DNA of 45,587 nt from Streptomyces sp. 15-116A (GCF_025290915.1 NZ_JAOCQE010000022.1:1-45587), one strand, 5' to 3'. Shown: positions 31,829 through 43,288, counted from the first letter of the stretch. Notes: generated by a model from the sequence alone, not told the origin. Made by a program: numbers and translations.

Positions 31829-33448
31829 ATGACTAGTCAGACCACCATCGACAAGACGGGGCCGGGGGACGAAGCACCGGTCGCCCCGTCGGACGCGAGC
31901 CCGCGCAAGGGGCTGCGCGGCCACCCCTGGTTCACGCTGATAACCGTCGCCGTGGGGGTCATGATGGTGGCCCTCGACGGCACCATCGTGGCCATCGCGA
32001 ACCCGGCGATCGGCAAGGACCTGGGCGCCAGCCTGTCCGAGCTCCAGTGGATCACCAACGCGTACTTCCTCGCTCTCGCGGTCTCTCTGATCACCGCGGG
32101 CAAGCTCGGTGACCGGTTCGGCCACCGCCAGACCTTCCTCATCGGCGTCGTCGGCTTCGCCGCCGCCTCGGGTGCGATCGGCCTGTCCGACAGCATCGCG
32201 CTCGTCGTCGTCTTCCGTGTCTTCCAGGGCCTCTTCGGCGCCCTGCTGATGCCGGCCGCGCTCGGCCTGCTGCGGGCCACCTTCCCGGCCGAGAAGCTCA
32301 ACATGGCCATCGGCATCTGGGGCATGGTCATCGGCGCCTCCACCGCGGGCGGCCCGATCCTCGGCGGTGTCCTCGTTGAGCACGTGAACTGGCAGTCGGT
32401 GTTCTTCATCAACGTGCCGGTCGGCATCCTCGCCGTCGTCCTCGGAGTGTGGATCCTGCTCGACCACCGCGCCGAGAACGCGCCGCGCTCGTTCGACGTC
32501 CTGGGCATCGCCCTGTTGTCGGCGGCCATGTTCTGCCTGGTCTGGGCGCTGATCAAGGCCCCCGAGTGGGGCTGGGGCGACGGCAAGACCTGGGCGTTCA
32601 TCGGCGCCTCGGTCGTCGGCTTCGCGCTCTTCGCCCTCTGGGAGACCAAGGTCAAGGAGCCGCTGATCCCGCTGGCGCTGTTCCGCTCCGTGCCGCTGTC
32701 CGCCGGTGTGGTCCTCATGGTCCTCATGGCCATCGCCTTCATGGGCGGCCTGTTCTTCGTCACGTTCTACCTGCAGAACGTGCACGGCATGAGCCCGATC
32801 GACGCCGGTCTGCACCTGCTGCCGCTCACCGGCATGATGATCGTCGGCTCCCCGCTGGCAGGCGCGATGATCACCAAGGTGGGCCCGCGTGTCCCGCTGG
32901 CGGGCGGCATGGCGCTCACCGCGCTCGCCATGTACGGCATGTCCACCCTGGAGACCGACACCGGCAGCGGCGTGATGTCCCTCTGGTTCGCTGTCCTCGG
33001 CCTCGGCCTCGCCCCCGTCATGGTCGGCGCCACCGAGGTCATCGTCGGCAACGCGCCCATGGAGCTCTCCGGTGTCGCCGGCGGACTCCAGCAGGCCGCG
33101 ATGCAGATCGGCGGCAGCCTCGGTACGGCTGTCCTCGGCGCCGTGATGGCCTCCAAGGTCGACAGCGACCTCGAGGGCAACTGGACGGATGCCGGTCTCC
33201 CGCCGCTCACCCCCGAGCAGGCCGGCCAGGCGTCCGAGGCCGTTCAGGTCGGTGCGGCGCCGGTCCCCCCGGGCACCCCCGAGGCGATCGCCACGAAGAT
33301 CACCGACGTCGCCCACGACACCTTCATCTCCGGCATGAGCCTGGCGTCCCTGGTCGCCGCCGGAGTCGCCGCCGTGGCGGTGCTGGTCGCGTTCCTCACC
33401 AAGCGGGGCGCGAACGCGGAGGCCGGCGCGGGCGTCGGCCACATCTGA
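31829..33448 (+). CDS. MFS drug exporter, DHA2 (14-helix EmrB/QacA) family
   Basis: Proton-driven efflux pump in the cell membrane, 539 residues. Family motifs: ALDGTIVAIANPAIGKDLG in helix 1 (the D-x-T-I-V-N-V-A-L-P-type motif), LQWITNAYFLALA in helix 2, GKLGDRFGHRQTFLIG (motif A), and FRVFQGLFGALLMPAAL. About fourteen hydrophobic segments. Substrate unknown; the divergent TetR regulator suggests that an inducing drug or metabolite is exported. The start is at the predicted transcription start with no ribosome binding site. A strong hairpin follows about 115 bp after the stop. Confidence 0.92.
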   Translation: MTSQTTIDKTGPGDEAPVAPSDASPRKGLRGHPWFTLITVAVGVMMVALDGTIVAIANPAIGKDLGASLSELQWITNAYFLALAVSLITAGKLGDRFGHRQTFLIGVVGFAAASGAIGLSDSIALVVVFRVFQGLFGALLMPAALGLLRATFPAEKLNMAIGIWGMVIGASTAGGPILGGVLVEHVNWQSVFFINVPVGILAVVLGVWILLDHRAENAPRSFDVLGIALLSAAMFCLVWALIKAPEWGWGDGKTWAFIGASVVGFALFALWETKVKEPLIPLALFRSVPLSAGVVLMVLMAIAFMGGLFFVTFYLQNVHGMSPIDAGLHLLPLTGMMIVGSPLAGAMITKVGPRVPLAGGMALTALAMYGMSTLETDTGSGVMSLWFAVLGLGLAPVMVGATEVIVGNAPMELSGVAGGLQQAAMQIGGSLGTAVLGAVMASKVDSDLEGNWTDAGLPPLTPEQAGQASEAVQVGAAPVPPGTPEAIATKITDVAHDTFISGMSLASLVAAGVAAVAVLVAFLTKRGANAEAGAGVGHI

Positions 33449-33561
33449 CGGCCCCTCGGGACCGAGTTCGCCTATCAGGGTGAACGAGCGGTGATCCCTT
33501 CCTCGTGGAGGGCCCCGCAGGTCACAGTGGGTCAAGTCCTCCGCAGGGCTGGAGGACGACG

Positions 33562-33601
33562 GCTGCGGCGCGCTGCTGGAGGGGGGCAGCGCGCAAGCAG
33601 C
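33562..33601. terminator. GC-rich hairpin after the DHA2 exporter gene
   Basis: CGCGCTGC (33569-33576) pairs with GCAGCGCG (33586-33593), and an outer GCTGC (33562-33566) pairs with GCAGC (33597-33601). It lies in the 283-bp gap before the DUF4190 gene; the rest of the gap shows a TCCTCC/GGAGGA hairpin near 33540 and no coding frame. Confidence 0.5.
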
Positions 33602-33731
33602 ACCCTTGCAGCAGCGCTGCCTGAACCTCTCCTGCCGTGCCCGGCGTGAATTCACCGCCGAAGCCGGGGTACCCGCCCTGTCAAGCACCCCGAAAAAACC
33701 TCAACCAACCACGGGGAGCAGGGAGTTGATG

Positions 33732-34037
33732 ATGGCGAGCTTCGGACACGGCACGCGCAGGCACCCCCGCTCACGTGGCCGGACGTGGTCACGGACCGGG
33801 CCGGATCGCGCGACGCTGGGCATCATCGGACTCGTCTGTGCCGTCGCCGGATTCTTCGTCCTGGGGATCATTCTCGGCCCCGTGGCGATGGTCTGCGGCT
33901 GGCTCGCGATGGGCCGCACCTGGGCGGGCTCCCGCCCGGTACCGGCCCTGGTCGCCCTCGTCCTCGGTGCCATCGACACCCTCCTGGCCATCATCTGGCT
34001 GGCCGGAGCGGGCACCATGGGCTACGGGATGTTCTGA
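33732..34037 (+). CDS. DUF4190-type small membrane protein
   Basis: About 101 residues: an Arg-rich cytosolic head (HGTRRHPRSRGRTWSRTG) then two hydrophobic hairpins, LGIIGLVCAVAGFFVLGIILGP and PALVALVLGAIDTLLAIIWLAG, separated by MVCGWLAMGRTWAG. This is the DUF4190 layout, common in actinobacteria and of unknown function. The second of two adjacent ATGs is preferred because GGGAG lies 6 nt upstream of it. The 3' end overlaps the convergent potassium channel gene by 16 bp. Confidence 0.72.
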   Translation: MASFGHGTRRHPRSRGRTWSRTGPDRATLGIIGLVCAVAGFFVLGIILGPVAMVCGWLAMGRTWAGSRPVPALVALVLGAIDTLLAIIWLAGAGTMGYGMF

Positions 34038-34762
34038 CGCGCGGCCCTCAGCTCGGCCACCTCGGCCCTGAGGGCCCGTACCTCCTCCACCAGCACCTCG
34101 ATGGCCTCCGTCTGGCGCCGCTCCTCCAGGTCGTCCTTCTCGAAGCGGGCGATGAACCACGCGGCGATGTTCGCGGTCACCACACCGAGCAGCGCGATCC
34201 CGGACAGCATCAGCCCGACCGCCAGCACCCGGCCAAGACCCGTCGTCGGGGCGTGGTCGCCGTACCCCACGGTCGTCATCGTGGTGAACGACCACCACAC
34301 CGCGTCGCCCAGGTTCCGGATGTTCCCGTCTGGTGAGTCCCGCTCCACCGAGAGCACCGCGAGCGAGCCGAACATCAGCAGCCCGACCACCGACCCGGCG
34401 ACATACGTCGTGAGCCGGATCTGCGAGGCCAGCCGGGCCCGCTGCCCGACCAGCAGCAGCGTGGACACCACCCGCAGCAGCCGCAACGGCTGGATCAACG
34501 GCAGCAGCACGGCGACCAGATCCACCCAGTGCGTCCGCACGAACAGCACCCGGTGCTCGGACAACCAGAGCCGCACCAGATAGTCCAGCGCGAACGCCCC
34601 CCACACCACCCACTCCACGGCGGTGCACAGCTCCACCACATCGGCGCTGGCATCCGGCTCCACAATCGGCACGGCATAGGCAACGGCAAAGGCGAGAGCG
34701 AGACAGAGAAGCGGCCGCTGAGTCCGCCGCTCCCAGCGCACCTGCGCGGTCGTTTCCTTCAT
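34022..34762 (-). CDS. potassium channel family protein (six-helix, voltage-gated type)
   Basis: 246 residues from the ATG (MKETTAQVRWERRTQRPL). Six membrane segments, the fourth with spaced arginines (PLRLLRVVSTLLLVGQRARLA) like a voltage sensor, and the selectivity filter in SFTTMTTVGYGDHAPTT. The pore helix is followed by GLGRVLAVGLMLSGIALLGVV, and a cytosolic coiled coil ends the protein (EAIEVLVEEVRALRAEVAEL), probably for tetramerisation. An in-frame TTG 24 nt upstream is a weaker start. Overlaps the convergent DUF4190 gene by 16 bp. Confidence 0.9.
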   Translation of the reverse strand: MKETTAQVRWERRTQRPLLCLALAFAVAYAVPIVEPDASADVVELCTAVEWVVWGAFALDYLVRLWLSEHRVLFVRTHWVDLVAVLLPLIQPLRLLRVVSTLLLVGQRARLASQIRLTTYVAGSVVGLLMFGSLAVLSVERDSPDGNIRNLGDAVWWSFTTMTTVGYGDHAPTTGLGRVLAVGLMLSGIALLGVVTANIAAWFIARFEKDDLEERRQTEAIEVLVEEVRALRAEVAELRAARQNIP

Positions 34763-34788
34763 GCGGGAATCGTAGGCCGCCTGCAACG

Positions 34789-34842
34789 CGCCCCTTCAGG
34801 GGCGCGGGGAACTGCGCGACCAGCCCCCGAGCCCCCGCAGAC
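34789..34842. repeat. Streptomyces-type GC-rich intergenic repeat (copy D), hairpin after aceE
   Basis: GCGCCCC-TTCA-GGGGCGC (34789-34806) forms a hairpin that merges into the core GGGGCGCGGGGAACTGCGCG (34799-34818), followed by ACCAGCCCCCGA and CCCCCGCAG. It lies 2 bp beyond the aceE stop and probably ends that transcript. Confidence 0.8.
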
Positions 34843-34844
34843 GG

Positions 34845-37592
<2,748 letters not shown>

Positions 37593-38013
37593 GCTGTTCC
37601 TTACCTGTCAGAGGGCCGAAGGACGGCCGCTGCTTCGCTGTTGTCGCCGGACGGGCCGGGTCTGCGCCGCTCCCATGGTCCACCTCGGGGCCGTAAACGT
37701 CATCTCTACTGCGAGGTAACCCGCGGTGCGAGCGGGCGGGGAGCGGTGTGGGAACGTAAGGGGCGAACTCATTCGAGTCTCGTACCCACAGACGGTTCCC
37801 AAACGCCCAAACGGGGCACAAAGGTGTGGTGTATGTCACCGCGGGCCATGATGGTGTGCCTGGAGTTGCGGTGACCCGGCCCCAAACGTCACCGTTTCGG
37901 CGGTCTGGACGGCCGGGTACTTGCGCGATCCGTCCCGCCCGTGTGGACTACGGCCAATGCTTCGCGCACGCGCGTGGCTGAGTTATTCCCAAGACATGAT
38001 CAGGAGGCAACCC
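37593..38013. other. 420-bp divergent intergenic region between aceE and DUF3052 gene
   Basis: No convincing coding frame or RNA gene. It is AT-richer than its flanks around 37680-37720 and 37780-37900. AAACG occurs at 37801 and 37809, and AAACG-TCAC-CGTTT forms a short palindrome at 37884-37897. I cannot assign -35/-10 boxes with confidence; promoters of both genes must lie here. Confidence 0.5.
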
Positions 38014-38451
38014 GTGAGCGCGACCGCGGACCACGCGGAGGAGCGGACGAACCCTGCCGCCAGGCTGGGGTTCCAGCCCGGGCAGGTGGTCCAGGAGATC
38101 GGCTACGACGACGACGTCGACCAGGAGCTCCGCGAGGCCATTGAGGGCGTCATCGAGAGCGACCTCGTCGACGAGGACTACGACGACGTGGCCGACGCCG
38201 TTGTGCTGTGGTTCCGCGACGACGACGGCGACCTGACGGATGCGCTGGTGGATGCCACCACGTACATCGAAGAGGGCGGCGCGATCCTGCTCCTCACGCC
38301 GAAGACCGGCCGTGCGGGGTACGTGGAGCCGAGCGACATCTCGGAAGCCGCCACCACGGCGGGCCTGACGGCGTCCAAGAGCGTCAGCGTCGGCAAGGAC
38401 TGGAGCGGCAGCAGGCTGGCCACGCCGAAGGCGGCCAAGTCGAAGCGGTGA
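38014..38451 (+). CDS. DUF3052 domain-containing protein
   Basis: Cytosolic, acidic protein of 145 residues; GTG with AGGAGG 6 nt upstream. The DUF3052 region runs from LGFQPGQVVQEIGYDDDVD through DLVDEDYDDVADAVVLWFRDDDGDLTDALVDA in parts to ISEAATTAGLTASKSVSVGKDW, then a basic tail KAAKSKR. Fold and function unknown; the layout resembles a small ligand- or nucleotide-binding alpha/beta domain but no catalytic motif is evident. It is divergent from aceE and followed by the AhpE-type gene, an arrangement also known in mycobacteria, which suggests a link to pyruvate metabolism or peroxide stress. A textbook terminator follows. Confidence 0.85.
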   Translation: MSATADHAEERTNPAARLGFQPGQVVQEIGYDDDVDQELREAIEGVIESDLVDEDYDDVADAVVLWFRDDDGDLTDALVDATTYIEEGGAILLLTPKTGRAGYVEPSDISEAATTAGLTASKSVSVGKDWSGSRLATPKAAKSKR

Positions 38452-38471
38452 CCGTTCCTCACACGTGACGA

Positions 38472-38515
38472 CCGGACGGGCTGATCTTCATCAGCCCGTC
38501 CGGCGGCTTTTCCTT
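38472..38515 (+). terminator. intrinsic terminator after the DUF3052 gene
   Basis: CCGGACGGGCTGAT (38472-38485), loop CTTC, ATCAGCCCGTCCGG (38490-38503): a perfect 14-bp stem, followed by TTTTCCTT at 38508-38515. It separates DUF3052 from the peroxiredoxin gene. Confidence 0.92.
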
Positions 38516-38572
38516 CCCGCTGCGTAAGGTGGTCATCGTCCGTACGGCCCACCGAAGGGGATGAACACGACG

Positions 38573-39031
38573 ATGGCGATCCAGGTCGGCGAAAAGGCTC
38601 CCGACTTCGAGCTGAAGGACAACCACGGCGCGACCGTGAAGCTGTCCGACTTCCGCGGGCAGAAGAACGTGGTCCTGCTCTTCTACCCCTTCGCCTTCAC
38701 CGGCGTGTGCACCGGCGAGCTGTGCGAGCTGCGCGACAACCTGCCGCAGTTCTCCGACCGCGACACCCAGCTCCTCGCGGTCTCCAACGACTCCATCCAC
38801 ACCCTGCGCGTCTTCGCCGAGCAGGAGAACCTCGAGTACCCGCTGCTGTCGGACTTCTGGCCGCACGGCAACGTCTCGCGCGCCTACGGCGTCTTCGACG
38901 AGGACAAGGGGTGCGCCGTGCGCGGCACCTTCATCATCGACAAGGAGGGCGTCGTGCGCTGGACGGTCGTCAACGGCCTGCCGGACGCCCGCGACCTCAC
39001 CGAGTACGTCAAGGCGCTCGACACCCTGTAA
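38573..39031 (+). CDS. ahpE: AhpE-type peroxiredoxin
   Basis: Thiol peroxidase of 152 residues from [19 protein letters not shown]. Thioredoxin fold with the peroxidatic Cys in [18 protein letters not shown] (P-x-x-x-T-x-x-C, Cys about 45), a second Cys four residues on (GVCTGELC), and Arg in [15 protein letters not shown]. The ATG 12 nt upstream is directly against the AAGGGG motif and less likely. Reduces hydrogen peroxide, organic peroxides or peroxynitrite in the cytosol; the electron donor is not encoded here. It follows the DUF3052 gene but a strong terminator lies between, so it probably has its own promoter. Confidence 0.9.
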   Translation: MAIQVGEKAPDFELKDNHGATVKLSDFRGQKNVVLLFYPFAFTGVCTGELCELRDNLPQFSDRDTQLLAVSNDSIHTLRVFAEQENLEYPLLSDFWPHGNVSRAYGVFDEDKGCAVRGTFIIDKEGVVRWTVVNGLPDARDLTEYVKALDTL

Positions 39032-39072
39032 TTCTTCGGCCTGCGGGCCTGCGGGGGCCGGGAACCCCTCAC

Positions 39073-39078
39073 TAGGAT
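39073..39078 (+). promoter_or_regulatory. candidate -10 box for the ter genes
   Basis: TAGGAT, a good Streptomyces -10 hexamer, 67-72 bp before the first terD start; no clear -35 is found. GGATC (39075-39079) and GATCC (39088-39092) make a small dyad over the expected transcription start. Confidence 0.4.
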
Positions 39079-39144
39079 CGACTCGTTGATCCGACATCGA
39101 ACGCACTACGGGGCTTCCCGCCCCTGGACACCAATGGAGGACTC

Positions 39145-39720
39145 GTGGGAGTCAGCCTCAGCAAGGGCGGCAACGTATCGCTGACCAAGGAGGCGCCGGG
39201 CCTGACGGCGGTCATCGTCGGACTGGGGTGGGACGTCCGCACCACGACCGGCACCGACTTCGACCTGGACGCCAGCGCGCTGCTGCTGAACAACTCGGGC
39301 AAGGTCGCCAGCGACCAGCACTTCATCTTCTTCAACAACCTCAAGAGCCCGGACGGCTCCGTGGAGCACACCGGTGACAACCTCACCGGTGAGGGCGAGG
39401 GCGACGACGAGCAGATCAAGGTCAACCTCGCCACGGTCCCGGCGGACGTCGAGAAGATCGTCTTCCCGGTCTCCATCTACGACGCCGAGAACCGCCAGCA
39501 GTCCTTCGGCCAGGTGCGCAACGCGTTCATCCGCGTCGTCAACCAGGCCGGCGGGGCCGAGATCGCCCGTTACGACCTCTCGGAGGACGCCTCCACCGAG
39601 ACCGCGATGGTCTTCGGCGAGCTGTACCGGCACGGCGCGGAGTGGAAGTTCCGCGCCATCGGCCAGGGCTACGCCTCGGGCCTGCGCGGCATCGCGCAGG
39701 ACTTCGGTGTGAACGTCTGA
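39145..39720 (+). CDS. terD: TerD family protein (first of two tandem paralogs)
   Basis: Cytosolic calcium-binding stress protein, 191 residues, the usual TerD length. GTG with GGAGG 4 nt upstream. Begins [20 protein letters not shown]. Metal-site motifs: [11 protein letters not shown] and the acidic [15 protein letters not shown]; ends [19 protein letters not shown]. TerD proteins are linked to tellurite, phage and colicin resistance in enterics and to differentiation and calcium in Streptomyces; the molecular role is not settled. The second paralog lies 93 bp downstream after a strong hairpin. Confidence 0.93.
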   Translation: MGVSLSKGGNVSLTKEAPGLTAVIVGLGWDVRTTTGTDFDLDASALLLNNSGKVASDQHFIFFNNLKSPDGSVEHTGDNLTGEGEGDDEQIKVNLATVPADVEKIVFPVSIYDAENRQQSFGQVRNAFIRVVNQAGGAEIARYDLSEDASTETAMVFGELYRHGAEWKFRAIGQGYASGLRGIAQDFGVNV

Positions 39721-39736
39721 GGCCATAGCCTCGCAA

Positions 39737-39773
39737 CGTCCGGCGCCGCACGGTTTACGTGCGGCGCCGGACG
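39737..39773 (+). terminator. perfect 15-bp hairpin between the two terD genes
   Basis: CGTCCGGCGCCGCAC (39737-39751), 7-nt loop, GTGCGGCGCCGGACG (39759-39773). Strong enough to end or stabilise the first terD message. Confidence 0.75.
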
Positions 39774-39813
39774 CGCAGGACCACCTGAGAAAGCAACCCG
39801 GGGAGGGACCAGC

Positions 39814-40389
39814 ATGGGCGTCACGCTCGCCAAGGGAGGCAATGTCTCCTTGTCCAAGGCCGCACCCAACCTCACGCAGGTGATGGTCGGGCTCGGCTGG
39901 GACGCGCGCTCCACCACCGGAGCCCCCTTCGACCTCGACGCCAGCGCCCTGATGTGCAGCGGCGGCCGGGTCATGGGGGACGAGTGGTTCATCTTCTACA
40001 ACCAGCTCAAGAGCCCGGACGGCTCGGTGGAGCACACCGGTGACAACCTCACCGGCGAAGGCGACGGCGACGACGAGTCCCTGCTGGTGAACCTGCCCAA
40101 GGTGCCGCCGCAGTGCGACAAGATCGTCTTCCCGGTCTCCATCCACATGGCCGACGAGCGCGGCCAGACCTTCGGCCAGGTCAGCAATGCGTTCATCCGC
40201 GTCGTCAACCAGGCCGACGGCCAGGAACTCGCCCGCTACGACCTGAGCGAGGACGCCTCCACGGAGACCGCGATGATCTTCGGCGAGCTCTACCGCTACC
40301 AGGGCGAGTGGAAGTTCCGTGCGGTGGGACAGGGGTACGCGTCGGGGCTGCGCGGCATCGCTCTAGACTTCGGAGTCAACGTTTCGTAA
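39814..40389 (+). CDS. terD: TerD family protein (second tandem paralog)
   Basis: 191 residues, clearly a duplicate of the preceding gene ([64 protein letters not shown]). The calcium-site acids are kept. GGGAGGGA precedes the ATG. It adds a Cys in the strand [10 protein letters not shown] and another at PPQCDKIVF, absent from the first copy. Probably cotranscribed with the downstream DUF475 gene (50 bp gap). Confidence 0.93.
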   Translation: MGVTLAKGGNVSLSKAAPNLTQVMVGLGWDARSTTGAPFDLDASALMCSGGRVMGDEWFIFYNQLKSPDGSVEHTGDNLTGEGDGDDESLLVNLPKVPPQCDKIVFPVSIHMADERGQTFGQVSNAFIRVVNQADGQELARYDLSEDASTETAMIFGELYRYQGEWKFRAVGQGYASGLRGIALDFGVNVS

Positions 40390-40439
40390 AGCCGAGTACG
40401 GCAGCGGGGGAGACCCGTGCTTACACGATGGGGTAGCCA

Positions 40440-41579
40440 GTGGTTCTGAAAACCTTCGGCTGGTCGTTCGCGGTCACCGCGCTCGGCCTGGTCGCGGCGG
40501 TTCTCTTCGGGGGGTGGACCGCCTTCGGCATCGTGGCGATCCTCTCCATCCTGGAGATCTCGCTGTCCTTCGACAACGCGGTGGTCAACGCCGGAATCCT
40601 GAAGAAGATGAATGCCTTCTGGCAGAAGATCTTCCTCACCATCGGCATCCTGATCGCCGTCTTCGGTATGCGGCTGATCTTCCCCGTCGTCATCGTCGCG
40701 GTCAGCGCGCAGCTCGGCCCGATCGAGGCCGTCGACCTCGCGCTCAGCGACAAGGACCGCTACCAGGAACTCGTCACCGACGCCCACCCGTCGATCGCCG
40801 CGTTCGGTGGCATGTTCCTGCTGATGATCTTCCTCGACTTCATCTTCGAGGACCGCGACATCAAGTGGCTCGGCTGGCTGGAGCGCCCGCTGGCCAAGCT
40901 CGGCAAGATCGACATGCTGTCGGTCTGCATCGCGCTGATCGTGCTGCTGATCTCCGCGACGTTCTTCGGCGCCCACGCCCACCAGCACGGCGGCGCCCAC
41001 GCCGACAAGACCGAGACGGTCTTCCTGTCCGGCATCGCCGGCCTGATCACCTACATGATCGTGGGCGGTCTGTCCGGCTTCTTCGAGGACAAGCTCGAAG
41101 AGGAGGAGGAACGCGAGCACGAGGAGGAGGAGAAGGCCACGCGCGAGGGCAAGCCCAAGTCGGCGATCGCCCTGGCCGGCAAGGCCGCGTTCTTCATGTT
41201 CCTCTACCTGGAGGTCCTGGACGCGTCGTTCTCCTTCGACGGCGTGATCGGCGCCTTCGCCATCACCAACGACATCGTCCTGATGGCCCTCGGCCTCGGC
41301 ATCGGCGCCATGTACGTCCGGTCGCTCACCGTGTACCTGGTCCGCCAGGGCACCCTCGACGACTACGTCTACCTGGAGCACGGCGCGCACTACGCGATCG
41401 GCGCCCTGGCGATGATCCTGCTCGTCACCATCCAGTACGAGATCAACGAGATTGTCACCGGCCTCATCGGCGTCGTCCTGATCGGCTGGTCCTTCTGGTC
41501 CTCCGTGCGCCGCAACAAGGCGCTCGCGGCGGCCGAGGGAAACGCGGACACGAAGACTGAGGTCTCCTCCGGGGTGTGA
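40440..41579 (+). CDS. DUF475 / TerC-like integral membrane protein
   Basis: 379 residues with about eight membrane segments. The TerC-like signatures are ILEISLSFDNAVVNAGIL near the start and LEVLDASFSFDGVIGAFAI near 265; the acidic residues within membrane helices (E, D, N in both) suggest metal-ion handling. A charged loop rich in Glu (LEEEEEREHEEEEKATREGK, about 218-237) and a His-rich loop (GAHAHQHGGAHAD, about 179-191) could bind metals. GTG start. Physically linked to TerD proteins, fitting the membrane arm of a Ter complex; TerC-like proteins have also been tied to manganese export. Confidence 0.88.
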   Translation: MVLKTFGWSFAVTALGLVAAVLFGGWTAFGIVAILSILEISLSFDNAVVNAGILKKMNAFWQKIFLTIGILIAVFGMRLIFPVVIVAVSAQLGPIEAVDLALSDKDRYQELVTDAHPSIAAFGGMFLLMIFLDFIFEDRDIKWLGWLERPLAKLGKIDMLSVCIALIVLLISATFFGAHAHQHGGAHADKTETVFLSGIAGLITYMIVGGLSGFFEDKLEEEEEREHEEEEKATREGKPKSAIALAGKAAFFMFLYLEVLDASFSFDGVIGAFAITNDIVLMALGLGIGAMYVRSLTVYLVRQGTLDDYVYLEHGAHYAIGALAMILLVTIQYEINEIVTGLIGVVLIGWSFWSSVRRNKALAAAEGNADTKTEVSSGV

Positions 41580-41637
41580 CAGCCTCCCGGGTGAGGAACG
41601 CTCTGGGCGGGGTTCGACAAGCGGACTGGGGGCGGGA

Positions 41638-42375
41638 ATGGGCTTGCTGGACGGGCTGTGGCGCGGACGAGGGACGGACTTCGACTCGGGCAACGCGGCC
41701 ACCAACGCCATCGAACTGACCAAACGGCACAGTCAGGTCTCCCTGACGAAACAGGGCGCGGCCACCGGCCATCTGCGCATCAACCTCAGCTGGCGGATGC
41801 GCACGTCCGACCTCGGCGGCTCCCAGCGCGAGAGTCTGCTGCGGCATCCCTTCAAGGCGCTCAAGCCTCCGGAGGTCGTCGGGCACAGCCAGAGCATGGT
41901 CAACGTCGACCTCGACCTCGGCTGCCTGTACGAGCTCCAGGACGGCAAGAAGGGCGTCGTCCAGCCGCTGGGCGGCTTCCTCGGCGACGTCAACGCACCG
42001 CCGTACGTCAAACTCAGCGGCGACGACCGCTTCGGCTCGGCGTCCGGCGAGACGATCTACGTCAACCTCGACCAGCGCGAGAACATCAAACGCCTGCTGG
42101 TCTTCGCCTACATCTACGACCAGACCCCGGCGTTCGACCGCACCCACGCGGTCGTCACCCTCTACCCCAGCAACGGCCCCCGCATCGAGATCGGCCTCGA
42201 CGAACGCCAGCCGCAGGCGCGGTCCTGTGCGGTCGTGATGATCGAGAACGTGAAGAACGAGATCATCGTCCGCAGGGAGGTCAAGTTCGTCTACGGCTTC
42301 CAGGCCGAGATAGACCGCCTGTACGGGTGGGGCTTGCAGTGGGGCCGGGGCTTCAAAACAAAGGTGCAGAGATAG
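41638..42375 (+). CDS. TerA-like tellurium-resistance family protein
   Basis: 245 residues, cytosolic. Middle and end match the TerD/TerA superfamily: MVNVDLDLGCLYELQDGKKG, VQPLGGFLGDVNAPPYVKLSGDDRFG, KRLLVFAYIYDQTPAFDRTHAVVTLYP and AVVMIENVKNEIIVRREVKFVYGFQAEIDRLYGWG, given in pieces. The N-terminal ~60 residues (GLLDGLWRGRGTDF; RINLSWRMRT) are not TerD-like. The classic GDNLTGEG calcium loop is replaced by GDDRFGSASGE. It ends at an inverted pair of GC-rich repeats facing a convergent terD. Confidence 0.8.
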   Translation: MGLLDGLWRGRGTDFDSGNAATNAIELTKRHSQVSLTKQGAATGHLRINLSWRMRTSDLGGSQRESLLRHPFKALKPPEVVGHSQSMVNVDLDLGCLYELQDGKKGVVQPLGGFLGDVNAPPYVKLSGDDRFGSASGETIYVNLDQRENIKRLLVFAYIYDQTPAFDRTHAVVTLYPSNGPRIEIGLDERQPQARSCAVVMIENVKNEIIVRREVKFVYGFQAEIDRLYGWGLQWGRGFKTKVQR

Positions 42376-42382
42376 TCCCTAA

Positions 42383-42484
42383 GGGGCGCGGGGAACTGCG
42401 CGACCAGCCACGACGCAGCCGCACCCGCACGACCACATGGCGCCCCGAGCTGCTAGGCGCCCACCGCGCAGTTCCCCGCGCCCC
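42383..42484. repeat. inverted pair of the GC-rich intergenic repeat (copies E1/E2)
   Basis: GGGGCGCGGGGAACTGCGCG (42383-42402) and its exact reverse complement (42465-42484) flank a 62-nt loop between the convergent TerA-like and TerD-tail genes. A 20-bp perfect stem here should work as a two-way terminator. Confidence 0.85.
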
Positions 42485-42493
42485 TGAGATAGC

Positions 42494-43288
42494 TCATCGT
42501 CCGATGAATTGCGGCCCTTGGGGCGGTAGGCGGAAGTCCGGGTCCGGGGTGGCGGCGGCAGCCGGAGGGTAGCCGTAGGCGGGGCTGGTCGGCTGGGGGT
42601 AGCCGTACGCCGGTTGCGTCGAGGGGGGCTGCTGGGGGTAGCCGTACGCCGGCGGGGGCGGTACCTCCGGCGGCAGCGGCGCGGCCACCTGCACCTGGGT
42701 CGGCGGTTCGGCAACCGGCGCTTCAGGCGCCGCAGGCTCCGCCTCCGACTCGTCCACCGAGATGCCGAAGTCCGTTGCCAGGCCCTTCAGTCCGTTGGAG
42801 TAGCCCTCGCCCAGCGCGCGGAACTTCCAGCCCTTCCCGCGCCGGTACAGTTCGCCGCAGATCAGCGCGGTCTCCTGCCCCGTCTCCGGCTTGACGTCGA
42901 AGTACGCCAGCGGCTCCCCCTCCGTGTCCTGCGCGTCGTACAGCAGGATGCGCAACGCCCGTACGCGGTCGAAGGTGACGCCGTCCGCCGACGCGACCAG
43001 CAGAATCCGGCCGACGCCGGACTCGACACCGGCGAGGTCTGTCTGGATCGTGTCGGTGAGGCCCTCGGCAACCCGCTTCTTGCCGAGCCGCCAGACCTTC
43101 CCCGACGGATGCCGGGGCTGGTTGTAGAAGACGAAATCCTCGTCGGATCGCACACGACCGTCGGGGCCGAGGAGCAGCGCGGAGGCGTCGACGTCCGGCA
43201 CCCCTTGACCGGGCGACCAGCGCAGCACAGCACGTACCGTGGTGACCTCGAGCGGGACGTTGGACCCCTTCAGCATCGCGTGCGTCAT
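42494..43288 (-). CDS. divergent TerD-domain protein with Pro-rich AYGYP-repeat tail
   Basis: 264 residues: a TerD domain (about 1-170) then a low-complexity tail. Domain features kept: [31 protein letters not shown] and [25 protein letters not shown], in pieces. The calcium loop is changed: where paralogs have [13 protein letters not shown] this one reads [12 protein letters not shown], basic instead of acidic. The tail has PAYGYP three times amid Pro/Gln/Ala and ends [12 protein letters not shown] with AGGA 7 nt upstream. Divergent from the CitE-like gene, convergent with the TerA-like gene. Confidence 0.88.
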   Translation of the reverse strand: MTHAMLKGSNVPLEVTTVRAVLRWSPGQGVPDVDASALLLGPDGRVRSDEDFVFYNQPRHPSGKVWRLGKKRVAEGLTDTIQTDLAGVESGVGRILLVASADGVTFDRVRALRILLYDAQDTEGEPLAYFDVKPETGQETALICGELYRRGKGWKFRALGEGYSNGLKGLATDFGISVDESEAEPAAPEAPVAEPPTQVQVAAPLPPEVPPPPAYGYPQQPPSTQPAYGYPQPTSPAYGYPPAAAATPDPDFRLPPQGPQFIGR

